A stretch of 64,000 nucleotides of DNA from Alnus glutinosa (GCF_958979055.1 NC_084891.1:1069001-1133000); one strand, 5' to 3'. Positions 45,501 through 55,814 are shown, counted from the stretch's first letter. The notes: a model not told the origin generated them from the sequence alone. A program made the numbers and translations.

Positions 45501-47736
45501 CTCTTTACTCGCTTTGGTATGTCTTGGGTTATGCCTAGTAGAGTTATCGACCTGTTTGCTTATTGGTGGACTTTTGAAAGGCCGATGAGTGCTGCTATTG
45601 GGAAGATGGTGCCGACTTGTATGTCGCTTAGTTTTGATGTTTTCCTTGTTTGCTTTTCTCTTTCTAGTTAAGGTATTTCCTTTTGTATACTTCCGGTGTA
45701 TTTAAGGGCGCCTTACGCTTTTAATAAGATTGAATTATTACTTATAAAAAAAAATATTTTAGAGAAGAAAAGGCTGCCTAAAATGAGTCAGAAGAGGCTA
45801 TTTATATTAGCATTTAGTAACCCTAGAATCCTAGCACTTCATCTTTCACCGAACAAATAAATCTTAACCTTTCGACTTCACTAAAACTCACATGCTAGTC
45901 ACGTGGCCTTTTGAAAATACATAAACCATAATAATATAAAGCATAAGATAATAATAAAAGACTGATCTTGTGATAGCTAATGGACTAGATAAAATAGACT
46001 AGGGGGCCTTATTTGCTTTGGGCTTAAATGCTCCTGCGTCATTTTAAAATCTTTGTAAATTCATGTATTAAATTTGTCAAATTGAAATCTGAGGTCTAAA
46101 ACGCAAAATCCAAAAAAGCACAAGGGGATTCTAAAATATTTTCCCTATAGCTAATGGTGTTGAAATTCAAATGCATTTTTAATCACGAGAGCATTATGCA
46201 TAAAATGTTTGTACTCATTGTTCATCTATGATCTTGCTAGAGGCTTCTATCCCTGGCATAATGATATCAATGCCTTGGCACTGTTGATTGTGTTTGCCCC
46301 CCTCAAATTAATAATCTTGTCAATGTATTCTGATTTGTTATACTAGGGAGTCCTGTTACTCGCTGGGCATCTGTTGCTTTTGGTGCTGGCTTGGGCATTG
46401 GATCTGCGTACACAGACTGTTCTCGTTTATTTGATGGATCTCCTGCAAAGTTGGCAACTCCTGAGATTATAGAGACTCCTGCTCCTCAGGTAGGACTTAT
46501 GTTTTATACTAATTCCTGTTCGGTAGACATTTCCTTTCGAAAATAATAAATAGATAAAATTATGTGAGGATTGCAACATTGCAATTTAGGTTTCATCAAG
46601 TGATTTGTTGGCAGCTCCTGAGATCACAGAGACTCCTGCTCCTCAGGTAGGACTTATGTTTTTTACCAACAGAAATTTCCTGTTTGGTAGACATTTCCTT
46701 TTGAAAATAATAAATAGATCAAATTAATTGAGGACTGCAACATTGCAATTTGGGTTTCATCAAGCGGATTTGTGGAGGAATTCATTATACTTTGTGAAGA
46801 GTCAATGGGGTCTGTTTTTGAAGCTTAGGCTGTTAAATAGGGGTAAAAAGTGGTCATAATAATAGCAAACTATAACTTAATTGAATGTAAAAGAGTTAGG
46901 GTAGTTTGGGATCACTCAAATCTAGGAATAGTACCCCCCCCTCCCCCCCCTTTTTTTTTTATAGATACATCAACAGAATTACAACAAGATACTGGAAGTC
47001 TGGAAGCAAGACTATAAAATTTATAGGCTTGCAGAAGTTATCCTCAAGGCGGGGGAAAGGCAAGCTTCATGCTGTCTAGTGTTAAGGGAATTGAGGGTCA
47101 TGGGGTTTTTTTTTTTTTTTTTTTTTTTTAATTCTGTTTTGTGGGCTTTGGGTTTGAGGGGCTTGAGTTTGATGACTTGGGTTTCTTGCCCGTTTTGGAG
47201 CCTTTTGTGTATACTGCGTGTGTACTTAGGAGCGCCTTACGCTTTTTAATATATTATTATTGCCGGGAACAAAATTTGGGATGAAACTTTTGTACATTTC
47301 ATAGTATCTTTTGATTGGGGGTTAACCACTTGATTTGAAATTTAGAGAGAACTTTACAATTGACCCCAAAGTTCATGGTGGGAAAGAGCAATTTACCTTT
47401 TTATTTTCTATTATGACATGGTATGTGTATCTGAAAATTTTTGTAGATAACATTAAGGAAAGAGGAATTAAGGAAATATTGGTGAGGGGACAAACTTACA
47501 TTGATGCTTTTAATGCCATGCACTGATGCAGAATTTAAGCTTTCCAGTGTTGTTGGTAATATATATGAAGTAGGGGTAGCTCACTCGATAAATGACTCAT
47601 GCGTAGTAGTTAATTATGTACGACCTTTAATGCTATTACTTCATAATTGTTTTGCACACATCATATGCATCTTAAAGAAGAAATTGTGTGCTTATTAGGA
47701 TTTTTTGTTTCCTCCTTTCAGGGTGGCCAGGACTGA
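42241..47736 (+). CDS. MIC10: MICOS complex subunit MIC10 (DUF543 protein)
   Basis: MIC10 is a small hairpin-shaped inner mitochondrial membrane protein that oligomerises at crista junctions and bends the membrane. Exons: 42241-42373, 46347-46489, optional 46590-46646, 47722-47736. The frame closes with or without the optional exon (96 or 115 aa). The ATG opens [20 protein letters not shown]. Membrane segment 1 is [15 protein letters not shown] (about residues 30-44) with a GxxxG-like pattern; segment 2 is [16 protein letters not shown] (51-66) with the glycine-rich GxGxG motif that drives MIC10 oligomerisation. [11 protein letters not shown] follows, then a short PE/TP-rich tail ending GGQD. 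The first intron (about 4 kb) carries a hAT MITE and a dead LINE. The optional exon comes from a 157-bp tandem duplication covering the end of the second exon and its donor site. Confidence 0.92.
42983..43330 (+). mobile_element. Dimeric hAT-like MITE in MIC10 intron 1
   Basis: A 348-bp element with inverted ends TAGGGGTAGAAATT and AATTACCAACCCTA. It is flanked by CTTAGATG (42975-42982) and CTTAGATT (43331-43338), an 8-bp target-site duplication with one mismatch, as in hAT elements. The inside is two tandem units of about 165 bp; each has GTCGAG, TATAAxACTATAT, GTCAACC, ATTAAAxGGGTCAGACCC, CGCTAATTTTGTGT and GTAAAAAATT in the same order. Confidence 0.78.
44100..45755 (+). mobile_element. 5'-truncated, inactivated LINE (L1-type) in MIC10 intron 1
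   Basis: A non-LTR retrotransposon remnant in the same sense as MIC10. Readable pieces in several frames include the reverse-transcriptase core FADDTLIFC (about 44215-44245), then [15 protein letters not shown], then [20 protein letters not shown], then the downstream zinc-binding region [12 protein letters not shown] and [21 protein letters not shown]. The frame is broken by stops and shifts, so it is a dead copy. The 3' end has GGCGCCTTACGCTTTTAATAAG and an A tail (45747-45756). The start is approximate and no clear target-site duplication was found. Confidence 0.75.
46451..46772 (+). repeat. Tandem duplication spanning an exon end and donor of MIC10
   Basis: Unit A (46451-46607) and unit B (46608-46772) share TTGGCA(A/G)CTCCTGAGAT, ACTCCTGCTCCTCAGGTAGG, GGTAGACATTTCCTTT and GGTTTCATCAAG. 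Both have an in-frame coding half ending CAG and a GTAGG donor. Only unit A ends in an intact acceptor, TTTAG (46585-46589); unit B has TTTGG there. Confidence 0.9.
47110..47262 (+). mobile_element. LINE 3'-end fragment
   Basis: TGTATACTGCGTGTGTACTTAGGAGCGCCTTACGCTTTTTAATA is closely related to the 3' end of the LINE at 45680-45740 (TGTATACTTCCGGTGTATTTAAGGGCGCC). It is preceded by GT-rich DNA after a poly-T run. A heavily 5'-truncated copy. Confidence 0.6.
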
Positions 47737-48180
47737 GAATTGATTCTCTCCAAGTTACTCCCATGTTGGCTGGGCAAAATCATAATTTTCTTTAGATTGT
47801 GGGTTTTTTCACCACGATGGCTTTTGGATATGTAGTACAAACATTGTTCTTGATGGATAAATGATAACCTGGTGTAGTCAAATTCTGGTTATCTTTTGTT
47901 CTGTAATCCTATTCTTCTTGAGTGGAGTTTACTTTGGGTAAGAAAAGGAAGAAATAATTGCCTTTGTTGCATTTGGTGTTTAATCCATCTACTATATATA
48001 TAGAGGCCGAGGCTGCTGAATGTGGCGTTTCATTTGGGGATGAATTTGTCCCGGACAAACACGTTTTAACTACTTTCACTTGCATTAATCTGTTTCAAGG
48101 ATGGTCCATTGGAATTGGAAAAATGCTTGGGATACTATAATTTTAACTATAATTCTTTTTTTATGTGGCCATTCCTGATG
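47737..48180 (+). other. 3' UTR and flank of MIC10
   Basis: Downstream sequence of MIC10 without another gene. Short open frames here show no protein-like features. Confidence 0.4.
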
Positions 48181-48260
48181 GGTGAAATAATTAGGTGTAT
48201 AATTAACAAGTCAATAACTAATTAATTAAATTAAAACACGTTACGTCAACCGGCGTGAAT
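48181..48260. repeat. Copy of the repeat seen at 3754-4240
   Basis: GGGTGAAATAATTAGGTGTAT, AATTAACAAGTCAATAAC and AATTAATTAAATT parallel the block at about 3920-3965. Class unknown. Confidence 0.4.
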
Positions 48261-48483
48261 AGGACTATTACTCTTTGACTTGACGCTATGCATTAATGCT
48301 TCTTTGAGCAATTTATTTTGCAACACCATTTACCCAATGCCTTTCCGATACTAAGAAATTTATCATCAAATAGATGTCCCATTAACTTTTATGTATCCTA
48401 TATCTAAACCAACAATCGAAACCTTTGATTCCAATGCAAATACAGGCTATGCACAAGCACCTTCATAATCTGTAAGTAGATAT

Positions 48484-48515
48484 CTTCTTCTTCTTCTTCT
48501 TCTTCTTCTTCTTTT
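48484..48515. repeat. (TTC)n microsatellite
   Basis: About ten TTC units in non-coding DNA between MIC10 and the PPR gene. Confidence 0.9.
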
Positions 48516-49508
48516 GAGCAAATACAAATAAAAGGGAAGGGGTATATATGGGGATCCTTCCCACTGTAAGTAGATATCTTTTAACAGCTCATACAAAATT
48601 CTCAATGCTGAAGGCAAATGATACTTGAATTATCCAAGAACTAGTGGCAAGGACAGTGAAAAACTCTCCCCCACTATGCACTTAATGGAATATTGCAGAT
48701 AACATGAAACCCCAACACTCCTGTTGGCTAAATGATAGAAAATTGGATTACCTGAAGGTTTTGAAGTAACAGGCTCGTTAATGTATATTAACCTCCAGAA
48801 CTTCTATAACCTCTTTATTCCTCGGGATGCCCAATATCAAAATTAAACTAATATTTGTGTGCTTCACTGATAATCTATCAAAGCAAAAATGCTATCCATT
48901 ACCTGATATTTTTAAATCAGACGAATCATGCATCGCACTGAACCATCTTCTCTTTCAACCTGAGATGCAAAAGAAAAAGAAGGGTAGATTATGAGATAGT
49001 TTATTAATTTGCAGTGGAGAAAAATATGAGCTAGAAATGGAATAATGCATAAAAAATGGAGTAGCAACAGTCAGCTTTGGATGATTACAAAGACCTTGCG
49101 CATATTTGAGTAAACTTGGCACATTCAGAATAAGCTTATTCTTTAACTAGAACTTCTGGAAGCAACAGATGAAAGTAACAATCCTAAACAAAATTATGGA
49201 AAGATCCACTTTTGTCAAGTCCTTCAAACCACATGGATGCCTGAGATGCATTACATATTTAAAGGGAAAAAAAAAATGGGATATTAAATATATGTTACAA
49301 ATATTGCTTCTGCACCATGATGGCAGCATGAGCAAAGTTATGGGATCATGAGACAGTTACGATGCTCTTAACATTCAATGCAAACAGAAACAAGCCTAAA
49401 AAAAAAACTACTATTAACTTGTCTAACACTAGAGAAGGACGTCTGTTTGCAGCCAGACAGAAGTGATTGACTGTTAAATTAAAGAACAAAAGGTTCTGGA
49501 GAAGTAAT

Positions 49509-49690
49509 TTTTTTTTTTTATATGACGAAGAACCTCTCAAAGGCAGGCCCATTTTGTGTACCTACCCCTGTCGTGTAAACCTCGGACCGTGTAAAGTGCC
49601 CCCTCCACACAGATGGGATAATACTCCGGCCTTTGCCGGCGGGCTGGCCCAGTTTGCACCCAAGGGGTGACCTCATATATATTACCTGTC
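49509..49690 (-). mobile_element. Probable second-family SINE
   Basis: Read on the minus strand it has GCCGGAGTATTATCCC, GGTCCGAGGTTTACACGAC (B-box-like), GTACACAAAATGGGC, GAGAGGTTCTTCGTCATAT and an A tail. The layout of a GC-rich head, an AGGTT...CGTCATA end and a poly-A tail is that of several plant SINEs. A clear target-site duplication was not found, so this is a likely but not certain call. It differs from the family at 14570. Confidence 0.5.
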
Positions 49691-50465
49691 CTTCCTTTTA
49701 TGCTTTGCATATGGCCATTCAATTCTCTAAGATATACATAAGTTTGATTACATCACGCCATCAGTCACTTTCATTGACAATTATCAATGCCAGCCAATTC
49801 TCAATTTCCATCTTTCTTACTAGGCCTCAAAGCTTCTTGAATTATGTCTTGCTGCCTCGGTTCTGAAAGAAAAAAGAAATAGTAGAGCTGGTCAGGAAGC
49901 AACCTATCACAATATATTGCTCAATACTAAGCAAGATATGGTAAAAAAAAAAGCACACGGCTCATTCATACCTCACCAACTTGTTACCACCTTTAATCCA
50001 GTCTGGCTCCAGCCTGAATTCCAACAGCTTTCAGAACTAACGAAACCAACCTACTATCAATGAATATATGGGTCCTTTATCTCAGAGAAATAAAAAAAAA
50101 AAGAAATGTATTGTGGTTTTAAATGTAACTAAAAGAGGACTAACTCCCCTGATTTGAATCAAGATTATAAATCAGTTAAAAGAACAGAAAAGAAAAAAAA
50201 CAATATTATGTGTTACTTATGTATGCTAGTACCTGCTCTAGGTACGTATTAGGACCCTTGCCATATCTAGTATTAAACAAACTTGAAGTTAGTGATGTCA
50301 ACTTTTGTTACTTATACCCAAGAGACCTCAAGATTATGATAATGATATAGTGGTTCCAAGTAGGATAAGTTTGTCAAGTCATCCACTACTCTTTGGAGAA
50401 CGACCAGCACCACTAGTTTCCCCAACAATTGTCATGAAGTTACATGTTGCCATGAAGAGACATGT

Positions 50466-50548
50466 CATGAGGCGGAGGTCATTGGTTTAAACCTCCTTAT
50501 TCCCCTCCCCTTGGAGCCACTCAGTAATTTTCTTAAAGAAAAAAAAAA
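50466..50548 (+). mobile_element. Diverged SINE copy downstream of the PPR gene
   Basis: GTCATGAGGCGGAGGTCATTGGTTTAAACCTCC matches the B-box half of the 14570 SINE family and is followed by a CCCCTCCCC region and an A10 tail near 50539-50548. The tRNA-like head is missing or decayed. Confidence 0.5.
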
Positions 50549-50860
50549 CATGTTAGTATTTTAAAGTGGACTAGCTAAACTGCCTACATACCAAAGACTC
50601 GGTATCTTTGCATTGTAATGACATATAATCTTGGAAGCTGTTTACAATTTATCACAAGAATCCAAAATTAATATTTACACTTGCTTCAATGTAAGTGTAC
50701 ATATTTCTATTACCAGGTTCAAAAGGAACTTAGCAAATAATTATAAAGCAGATATAATGGTTACCTAGTAGGTGGTACTGGATAAACAAATAGTGACCAT
50801 GCTGACACCAACAGGAGACTATCATAGAAAAGATCTTATCTGCATATCCAGTGGTTGAGT

Positions 50861-53383
50861 TCAAAAATAATTTGATTGCCTGTTTTGCGGAAAATTCTCT
50901 GCAATTGTTCTCCGTATGAAATCGTCTGGCTCGATGCCGTTTATTAACATACGGTCATACAACATCATGGCTTCAGCTATTCTTCCAACCTTGCAGTAAC
51001 CACGAATTAAAATTCCATATGCTATAATATCAGGCACCAAACACCTGTTAATAGCACAATAAAATGCACGCAATGCTTCCTCCACTAGTCCCCTTTTGCA
51101 TAGACCGTCAATGAGGACGCTGTAACTAACTATATTTGGAGAGGCATTTCTAAGCATCTCCTCATGAAGCTCAAAGGCACTTTCAATGTTTTGAGATTTA
51201 AAGTAGCCATCTATTAAGCAACTGTACGTGACCACATTAGGTTCTGGACCCTTTTCCAACATTTTGTCGAACATCTGCATCGCATCGGCCATTCTACCTT
51301 CTTTACAGAAGGCATCAATTAGGATAGTAAAAGTAATGGCATTAGGTTCAATTTTTCCAATTTTTCCACATGTCAGCTTTCCAAAAAGTTGAACTGCCTC
51401 ATCCAACTTTTTCAAAGAGCAAAATCCACAGATCATTGTGTTGTATGTTACAATATCCGGTTCTGGCCCCCTTTGGTTAATTTTACCAAAGAGTTCCAAT
51501 GCAGCTTCTGCATGACTTTCTTTGAAAAGCATATTAATGAGGACGTTATATATGGCAATATCAGGAATTATGCCATTCCTCAGCATCATCTCAAAAATCT
51601 GCAATCCAGCAAATATATTTTTCTGCCTGCAGAAACCATCAATTAGGGTGCAGTATGTTACAACATCTGGCAAGAAACCCCTCTTTAACATTTGGAAGAA
51701 GAAACACAATGCATCATTCATTCTCCCTAGCTCAAAGATCCCTCTAATGAGCACGGTATGAGTAACTACATCTGGTTTTATATTATACATCTCCATTTGC
51801 ATGTACACCTTCACACCATCCTTTAGTCTTTTTAATCTACAGCAGCCATCAATCAACGTATTAAAAATAAAGACATTAGGTTTTAACACCCTGTACACAG
51901 CCTGAAAGAAGAACCTAAGAGCATCAGCCATCAGCCCTTTTTTGCAAAGACCATTAATTAGCACACTACAAACAATAGCATCAGGTTCATAGCCATTCTT
52001 TCTCATACTCTCATACAGATAAAACCCGTCTCTCAAATTTCCTGATTTGCATAATCCATCAATCAAACTAGCAAAAGTCAAAACAGTTGGCTCAAAGCCA
52101 CACTTCACCATCAGACCGAATACCCCAGAAGCCTCCACAAGCTTACCATTTTGACACAACCCATTAATAAGAATGCTGTAAGTAACCATGTTTGGTGATA
52201 TCCCCTCCTTCACCATTCTTCTATAGACCTCAATTACCTTCCCCAAATCTCCAAATCTGACATATGCAGCCATAATGGAGCTGAAAACCACCACATCCAA
52301 CTTAATACCTCTATCTAATGCCACCGAGAGAAGCAAACATCCCTCCTTCAATTTCCCCACCCTCAAAAGACCATCAATTAAAATACTATAGATAACTAAA
52401 TCAGGAATCACACCCCTCTCTATCATAAGTTTATAAAGTCTAAACGCCTCTTCCAATCTTTCCTCCTTACAATAAGCATTGATCAACGTGCTATATGTTA
52501 TCACATTTGGCTCCGGACCAACCATTAGTATCACATCAAAGAAATCGAAAGCAACTCCTACTTTCTTTTCATTACAAAGACCCCTTAAAATCTTGTTACA
52601 AGCAATAATATCATGCACAAAGCCTCTCCCCATGACCACCTGGTGAAAATTCAAACCCTTTTCAATGTCACCCTTCTTTAAAAAACCATCCATAACAAAC
52701 TCATACACACGAAAACATTGTTCTCTCAATGCCTTACACATTTCTCCATAGATATCAATAAGCAAATCAATACGATTCAAATCAATCAAACAACTCAATA
52801 TTCCAAACAACGCAGAAGGCGACACTGGAATTCCCATTTTCAACATACAATTAAGCGTCTTGACCGACCGATCAAACATCCCATGTCGACAATAACTCTC
52901 AACCAAAAACCCATAAACGGTACTGAAATTTGGACCATAGCATCTAAAACCACCATGAAACGCATCAACAATGCCCAAATCGTCGCCAAAACGCTCGAGC
53001 ATTTCATCAAACACCTGTCTTGCGTGACCGAAAATTCGGTGAGAAAGCAGCACATGGACAAGGCCACAGTATGATTGCACGGTGTGGCGAGAGCCCAGTG
53101 AGTTCTTGGACCATTCGAAGAACCGAATAGCGGAATTGGGCTTGGATTGGAGGGCAATGAGGATGGGCTCTACGTGGTTGGGTTGTAATTTGGAGACGAG
53201 GGTAGGGTCTAAGAGTCGGAGGTTCTCTTGGAGAAACGCTTTGGAGATGTGGCGGATTAGGTTTTTTCCACAAGAGGCAGAGAGCGTTGAGAAGTAATAG
53301 TTGTTGACAGAATAAGAGGATGATGAAAATACAGAGGAGCAGTGTTTGAGTACCTTTGAAGAGATTGAAGAACAAAGGAACAT
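50861..53383 (-). CDS. P-class pentatricopeptide repeat protein, 840 aa
   Basis: PPR proteins bind single-stranded RNA in mitochondria or plastids and influence its stability, processing or translation. A single uninterrupted exon of 841 codons. The ATG chosen opens MFLCSSISSKVLKHCSSVFS, a Ser-, Leu- and Lys-containing leader without acidic residues, typical of an organelle-targeting peptide; the frame extends five codons further only to a TTG. About 20 tandem motifs of 34-38 residues cover residue 110 to the end, the best of the type VITYSTLINAYCKEERL. All are P-type. There is no E/DYW editing extension and no SMR domain; the protein stops about 20 residues after the last motif. Residues at the base-recognition positions can be read (see findings). 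Intronless, as is usual for the family. The precise orthologue is not recognised. Confidence 0.94.
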   Translation of the reverse strand: MFLCSSISSKVLKHCSSVFSSSSYSVNNYYFSTLSASCGKNLIRHISKAFLQENLRLLDPTLVSKLQPNHVEPILIALQSKPNSAIRFFEWSKNSLGSRHTVQSYCGLVHVLLSHRIFGHARQVFDEMLERFGDDLGIVDAFHGGFRCYGPNFSTVYGFLVESYCRHGMFDRSVKTLNCMLKMGIPVSPSALFGILSCLIDLNRIDLLIDIYGEMCKALREQCFRVYEFVMDGFLKKGDIEKGLNFHQVVMGRGFVHDIIACNKILRGLCNEKKVGVAFDFFDVILMVGPEPNVITYSTLINAYCKEERLEEAFRLYKLMIERGVIPDLVIYSILIDGLLRVGKLKEGCLLLSVALDRGIKLDVVVFSSIMAAYVRFGDLGKVIEVYRRMVKEGISPNMVTYSILINGLCQNGKLVEASGVFGLMVKCGFEPTVLTFASLIDGLCKSGNLRDGFYLYESMRKNGYEPDAIVCSVLINGLCKKGLMADALRFFFQAVYRVLKPNVFIFNTLIDGCCRLKRLKDGVKVYMQMEMYNIKPDVVTHTVLIRGIFELGRMNDALCFFFQMLKRGFLPDVVTYCTLIDGFCRQKNIFAGLQIFEMMLRNGIIPDIAIYNVLINMLFKESHAEAALELFGKINQRGPEPDIVTYNTMICGFCSLKKLDEAVQLFGKLTCGKIGKIEPNAITFTILIDAFCKEGRMADAMQMFDKMLEKGPEPNVVTYSCLIDGYFKSQNIESAFELHEEMLRNASPNIVSYSVLIDGLCKRGLVEEALRAFYCAINRCLVPDIIAYGILIRGYCKVGRIAEAMMLYDRMLINGIEPDDFIRRTIAENFPQNRQSNYF

Positions 53384-53668
53384 GCTTTTCAGTGTCAATG
53401 GCGGAACTTGGCGCTTTAGCAGAGAGCATCTTTTAGTAAATTAACCACGAGTTTCTCTCAGATTTTGAGGGAAAACGAAAACCTGAGAAATTTCCGCGGG
53501 AAAATCTGGTGCTTTCCAGAATTAACGGCTCGGGTTAAATAGTTGTAAACCACTTTTAATTGGCTGTCTTTATTTAACAAAAATATACACTGTTATTTGA
53601 CTTTATTTTTCCCCTACAATTTCAAAAAAATAAAAAATAAAAAATAAAAATAAAATTGTAAGCTCTAA

Positions 53669-53899
53669 GGGCTTGTTGGGTTTGTGATTTTTGTGTATTA
53701 TATTTTACTATATTTAAAATTATAAATACCGAGAATATTTGTTTTTTAAATTATGTTTGAATAGTTTAGAGAGCCTGAGATAAAATTGAAAAAGTTGTAT
53801 AAAACTTTAGTATAATTTAAATTGAAAAAAAAAAACCCAAACATATTTTTGAAAAATAAGAAAATATAATAAAAAAATAATTGCTACCCAAACATGCCC
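53669..53899. mobile_element. PIF/Harbinger-type MITE upstream of the PPR gene
   Basis: A 231-bp element with inverted ends GGGCTTGTTGGG and CCCAAACATGCCC. TAA flanks it on both sides (53666-53668 and 53900-53902). AT-rich interior with no coding capacity. It lies about 290 bp upstream of the PPR start, so close to its promoter. Confidence 0.65.
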
Positions 53900-54585
53900 T
53901 AAAATTGTGGAATTCAAGCCGTTCCTTATATCAAATGACTTGAAAAATGTAACCTATTCAAAATGTAGCATGTTAATAATGTTATCGAGGCAATCAAAAA
54001 GAATTTTTATCTCAAAATGTTTTTTCTTCACTTTTTTGAAAAGACGCTTATTCTTTAGAAAATCAAAAAATAGCTTTTGACTCAAAGCTTTTTTACAATA
54101 TACAAAGTAAGAGCTGATAAAAACTATACTCAATTTTCATCGGTAAAATGCCACATTTTTAATAGGTGGCATTTTTCAAGCCGTTAGATGCAAAAAACAT
54201 CCTGAATTTTGCAATTTTAGAATCTACAATTTTTTGAAAATGTAGGAGATCCTTATCCGTTTTTCTCCGGTATCTATTGAACGACATAGGTCTTAAATTC
54301 AATCTTCTATTAAACTCACATTTATCTTTACAATATATGTAATTTTCACTTACATTTTAAAAATGCATGCTTTAAAAATAAAAATTAATAGACTAGGTTG
54401 AAGGAATTTTATCTAACCTAATTTAGAAAAAAAAAAAAAAAAAAATTATTTTGTTTATAATGTTTTTATTGTAGGTTCACTATTTTAAATACTAAAATTT
54501 TAATTTTATATCTTTAGACACAGATAGTTGTTAAAGTTTTAAATTTTTATGAGGACTAAGAGATAATTTATATATATATAATACA

Positions 54586-54772
54586 GATGAATGCTAGAAT
54601 TTCTTCTAGTGTTCTTCTTATATCTATCTGGAAAGACATAAATATAATAATAATAAAAAAAAAAAAGTGCATCCATGTCATCCAGAAGGATATAAATGTA
54701 ATTTTTTTATTACATTTATGTCATTCCAGATGAACACCAGAAAAACACTCAAAGAAAGTCTAGCATTCCTCT
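54586..54772. mobile_element. Palindromic MITE
   Basis: Inverted arms: GAATGCTAGAATTTCTTCTAGTGTTCTTCT on the left (shown here only as boundary blocks GAATGCTAGA and AGTGTTCTTCT), and GAAAGTCTAGCATTCCTCT on the right, with a second inner pair ATCTGGAAAGACATAAAT / ACATTTATGTCATTCCAGAT. Together they form an imperfect hairpin of about 190 bp. Borders are AT-rich and the class is undecided. Confidence 0.55.
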
Positions 54773-54789
54773 AAAATATGATATTATAA

Positions 54790-55800
54790 GTTACTTCTCT
54801 AAGATAAAGTTCAGTTCCAGAAACTTTTTTTTTCCCAGAACAAATTTCCTTTTGGGAAATTAGCCCAAATTCAATCCACCAAGATAAGTCAACTCTTCCT
54901 TATCTGAGATACAACCTAGTCGGCTAGTCCAAACTCAATCTGAACGAAGCAAATTTTAAACAAGTTAAAGGATTTTAGGGACCAAATTGAAACCTAAGCT
55001 GTAGAGTAGTAGAGTAGTAGTACTGTTACAACTAAAGGGAGTTGTCAAAACTAAACCACCCCTTAACACTACCTGGCCATTTCTAGGTCACTGTTGAGCC
55101 ACCTCAAACCACTGTCAAATCACCACCGAACTACCGTCGAACCATCACCGGACCATCGAAAAGCCTCCACCATATCACAATCGAAACTAAAATTATTAGG
55201 TTAGTTTTTTTATATTAATATTTTTATGTTGTGAATAAAAATTGATTTTTATAGGTTAATATTATTAAATGAAAATATAAAAAATATTTGTGGTTTTATT
55301 AACGCGCCAAAGGAAATATTTTCAACGAAAAACATTTTCTTGAAAAATTATTTTCCTAAAAATATTTTTCGACGAAAAAATATTTTGCGCCGAAACAAAC
55401 GGAGTCTTAGTTAAACTTAGACCAAATAAAAATTTTCTTTAATTTAGTCTATTAAACTGATATCTGTCCTTAAAGCATGTGATTCTCACATGCATTTTTA
55501 ATAGGATTGACAGAGCATGTGACATCTGTCCTTAGAATACGTGATTCTTGTGAGAATCACGTTTTCAAGGATATATGTAATATGTCAATTTAATAGACTG
55601 AATTGAAAATACATGTGAAAATCTCATGCTCTAAGGACAATGCCAATTTAAAGACCGAGTTGCCTTGTACAAGGGCTATGGCATCTTAAAACCATGCTTT
55701 TGATTACAGAATGACATAGAATACAAGCTATCATTACCATCAGCTGCAAGCCTGCACTAGCATTAGCCTCAACTGTAAAGATAGATACACGAGACATATA
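54790..55800. other. Intergenic spacer between the PPR and hydrolase genes
   Basis: No gene seen. It contains short direct repeats of CACCATCGAACCACC-like text (about 55085-55160) and a foldback pair around GTCCTTAGAATACGTGATTC / GAATCACGTTTTCAAGGA (55530-55570). Confidence 0.35.
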
Positions 55801-55814
55801 AAGCAAACAAGCAT

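Noticed and set aside
44494..45671. Open frames read as a host gene within the MIC10 intron
   Set aside because: The FADD motif, the zinc-binding tail, many stops and the A tail identify a dead LINE.
48484..48515. Regular spaced repeats considered as a CRISPR-like array
   Set aside because: A simple TTC microsatellite in a eukaryotic nuclear sequence. No repeat-spacer pattern exists anywhere in the window.
52718..53429. Open frames on both strands over the N-terminal part of the PPR gene
   Set aside because: Overlap a clearly better supported PPR reading frame and have no repeat or domain pattern.
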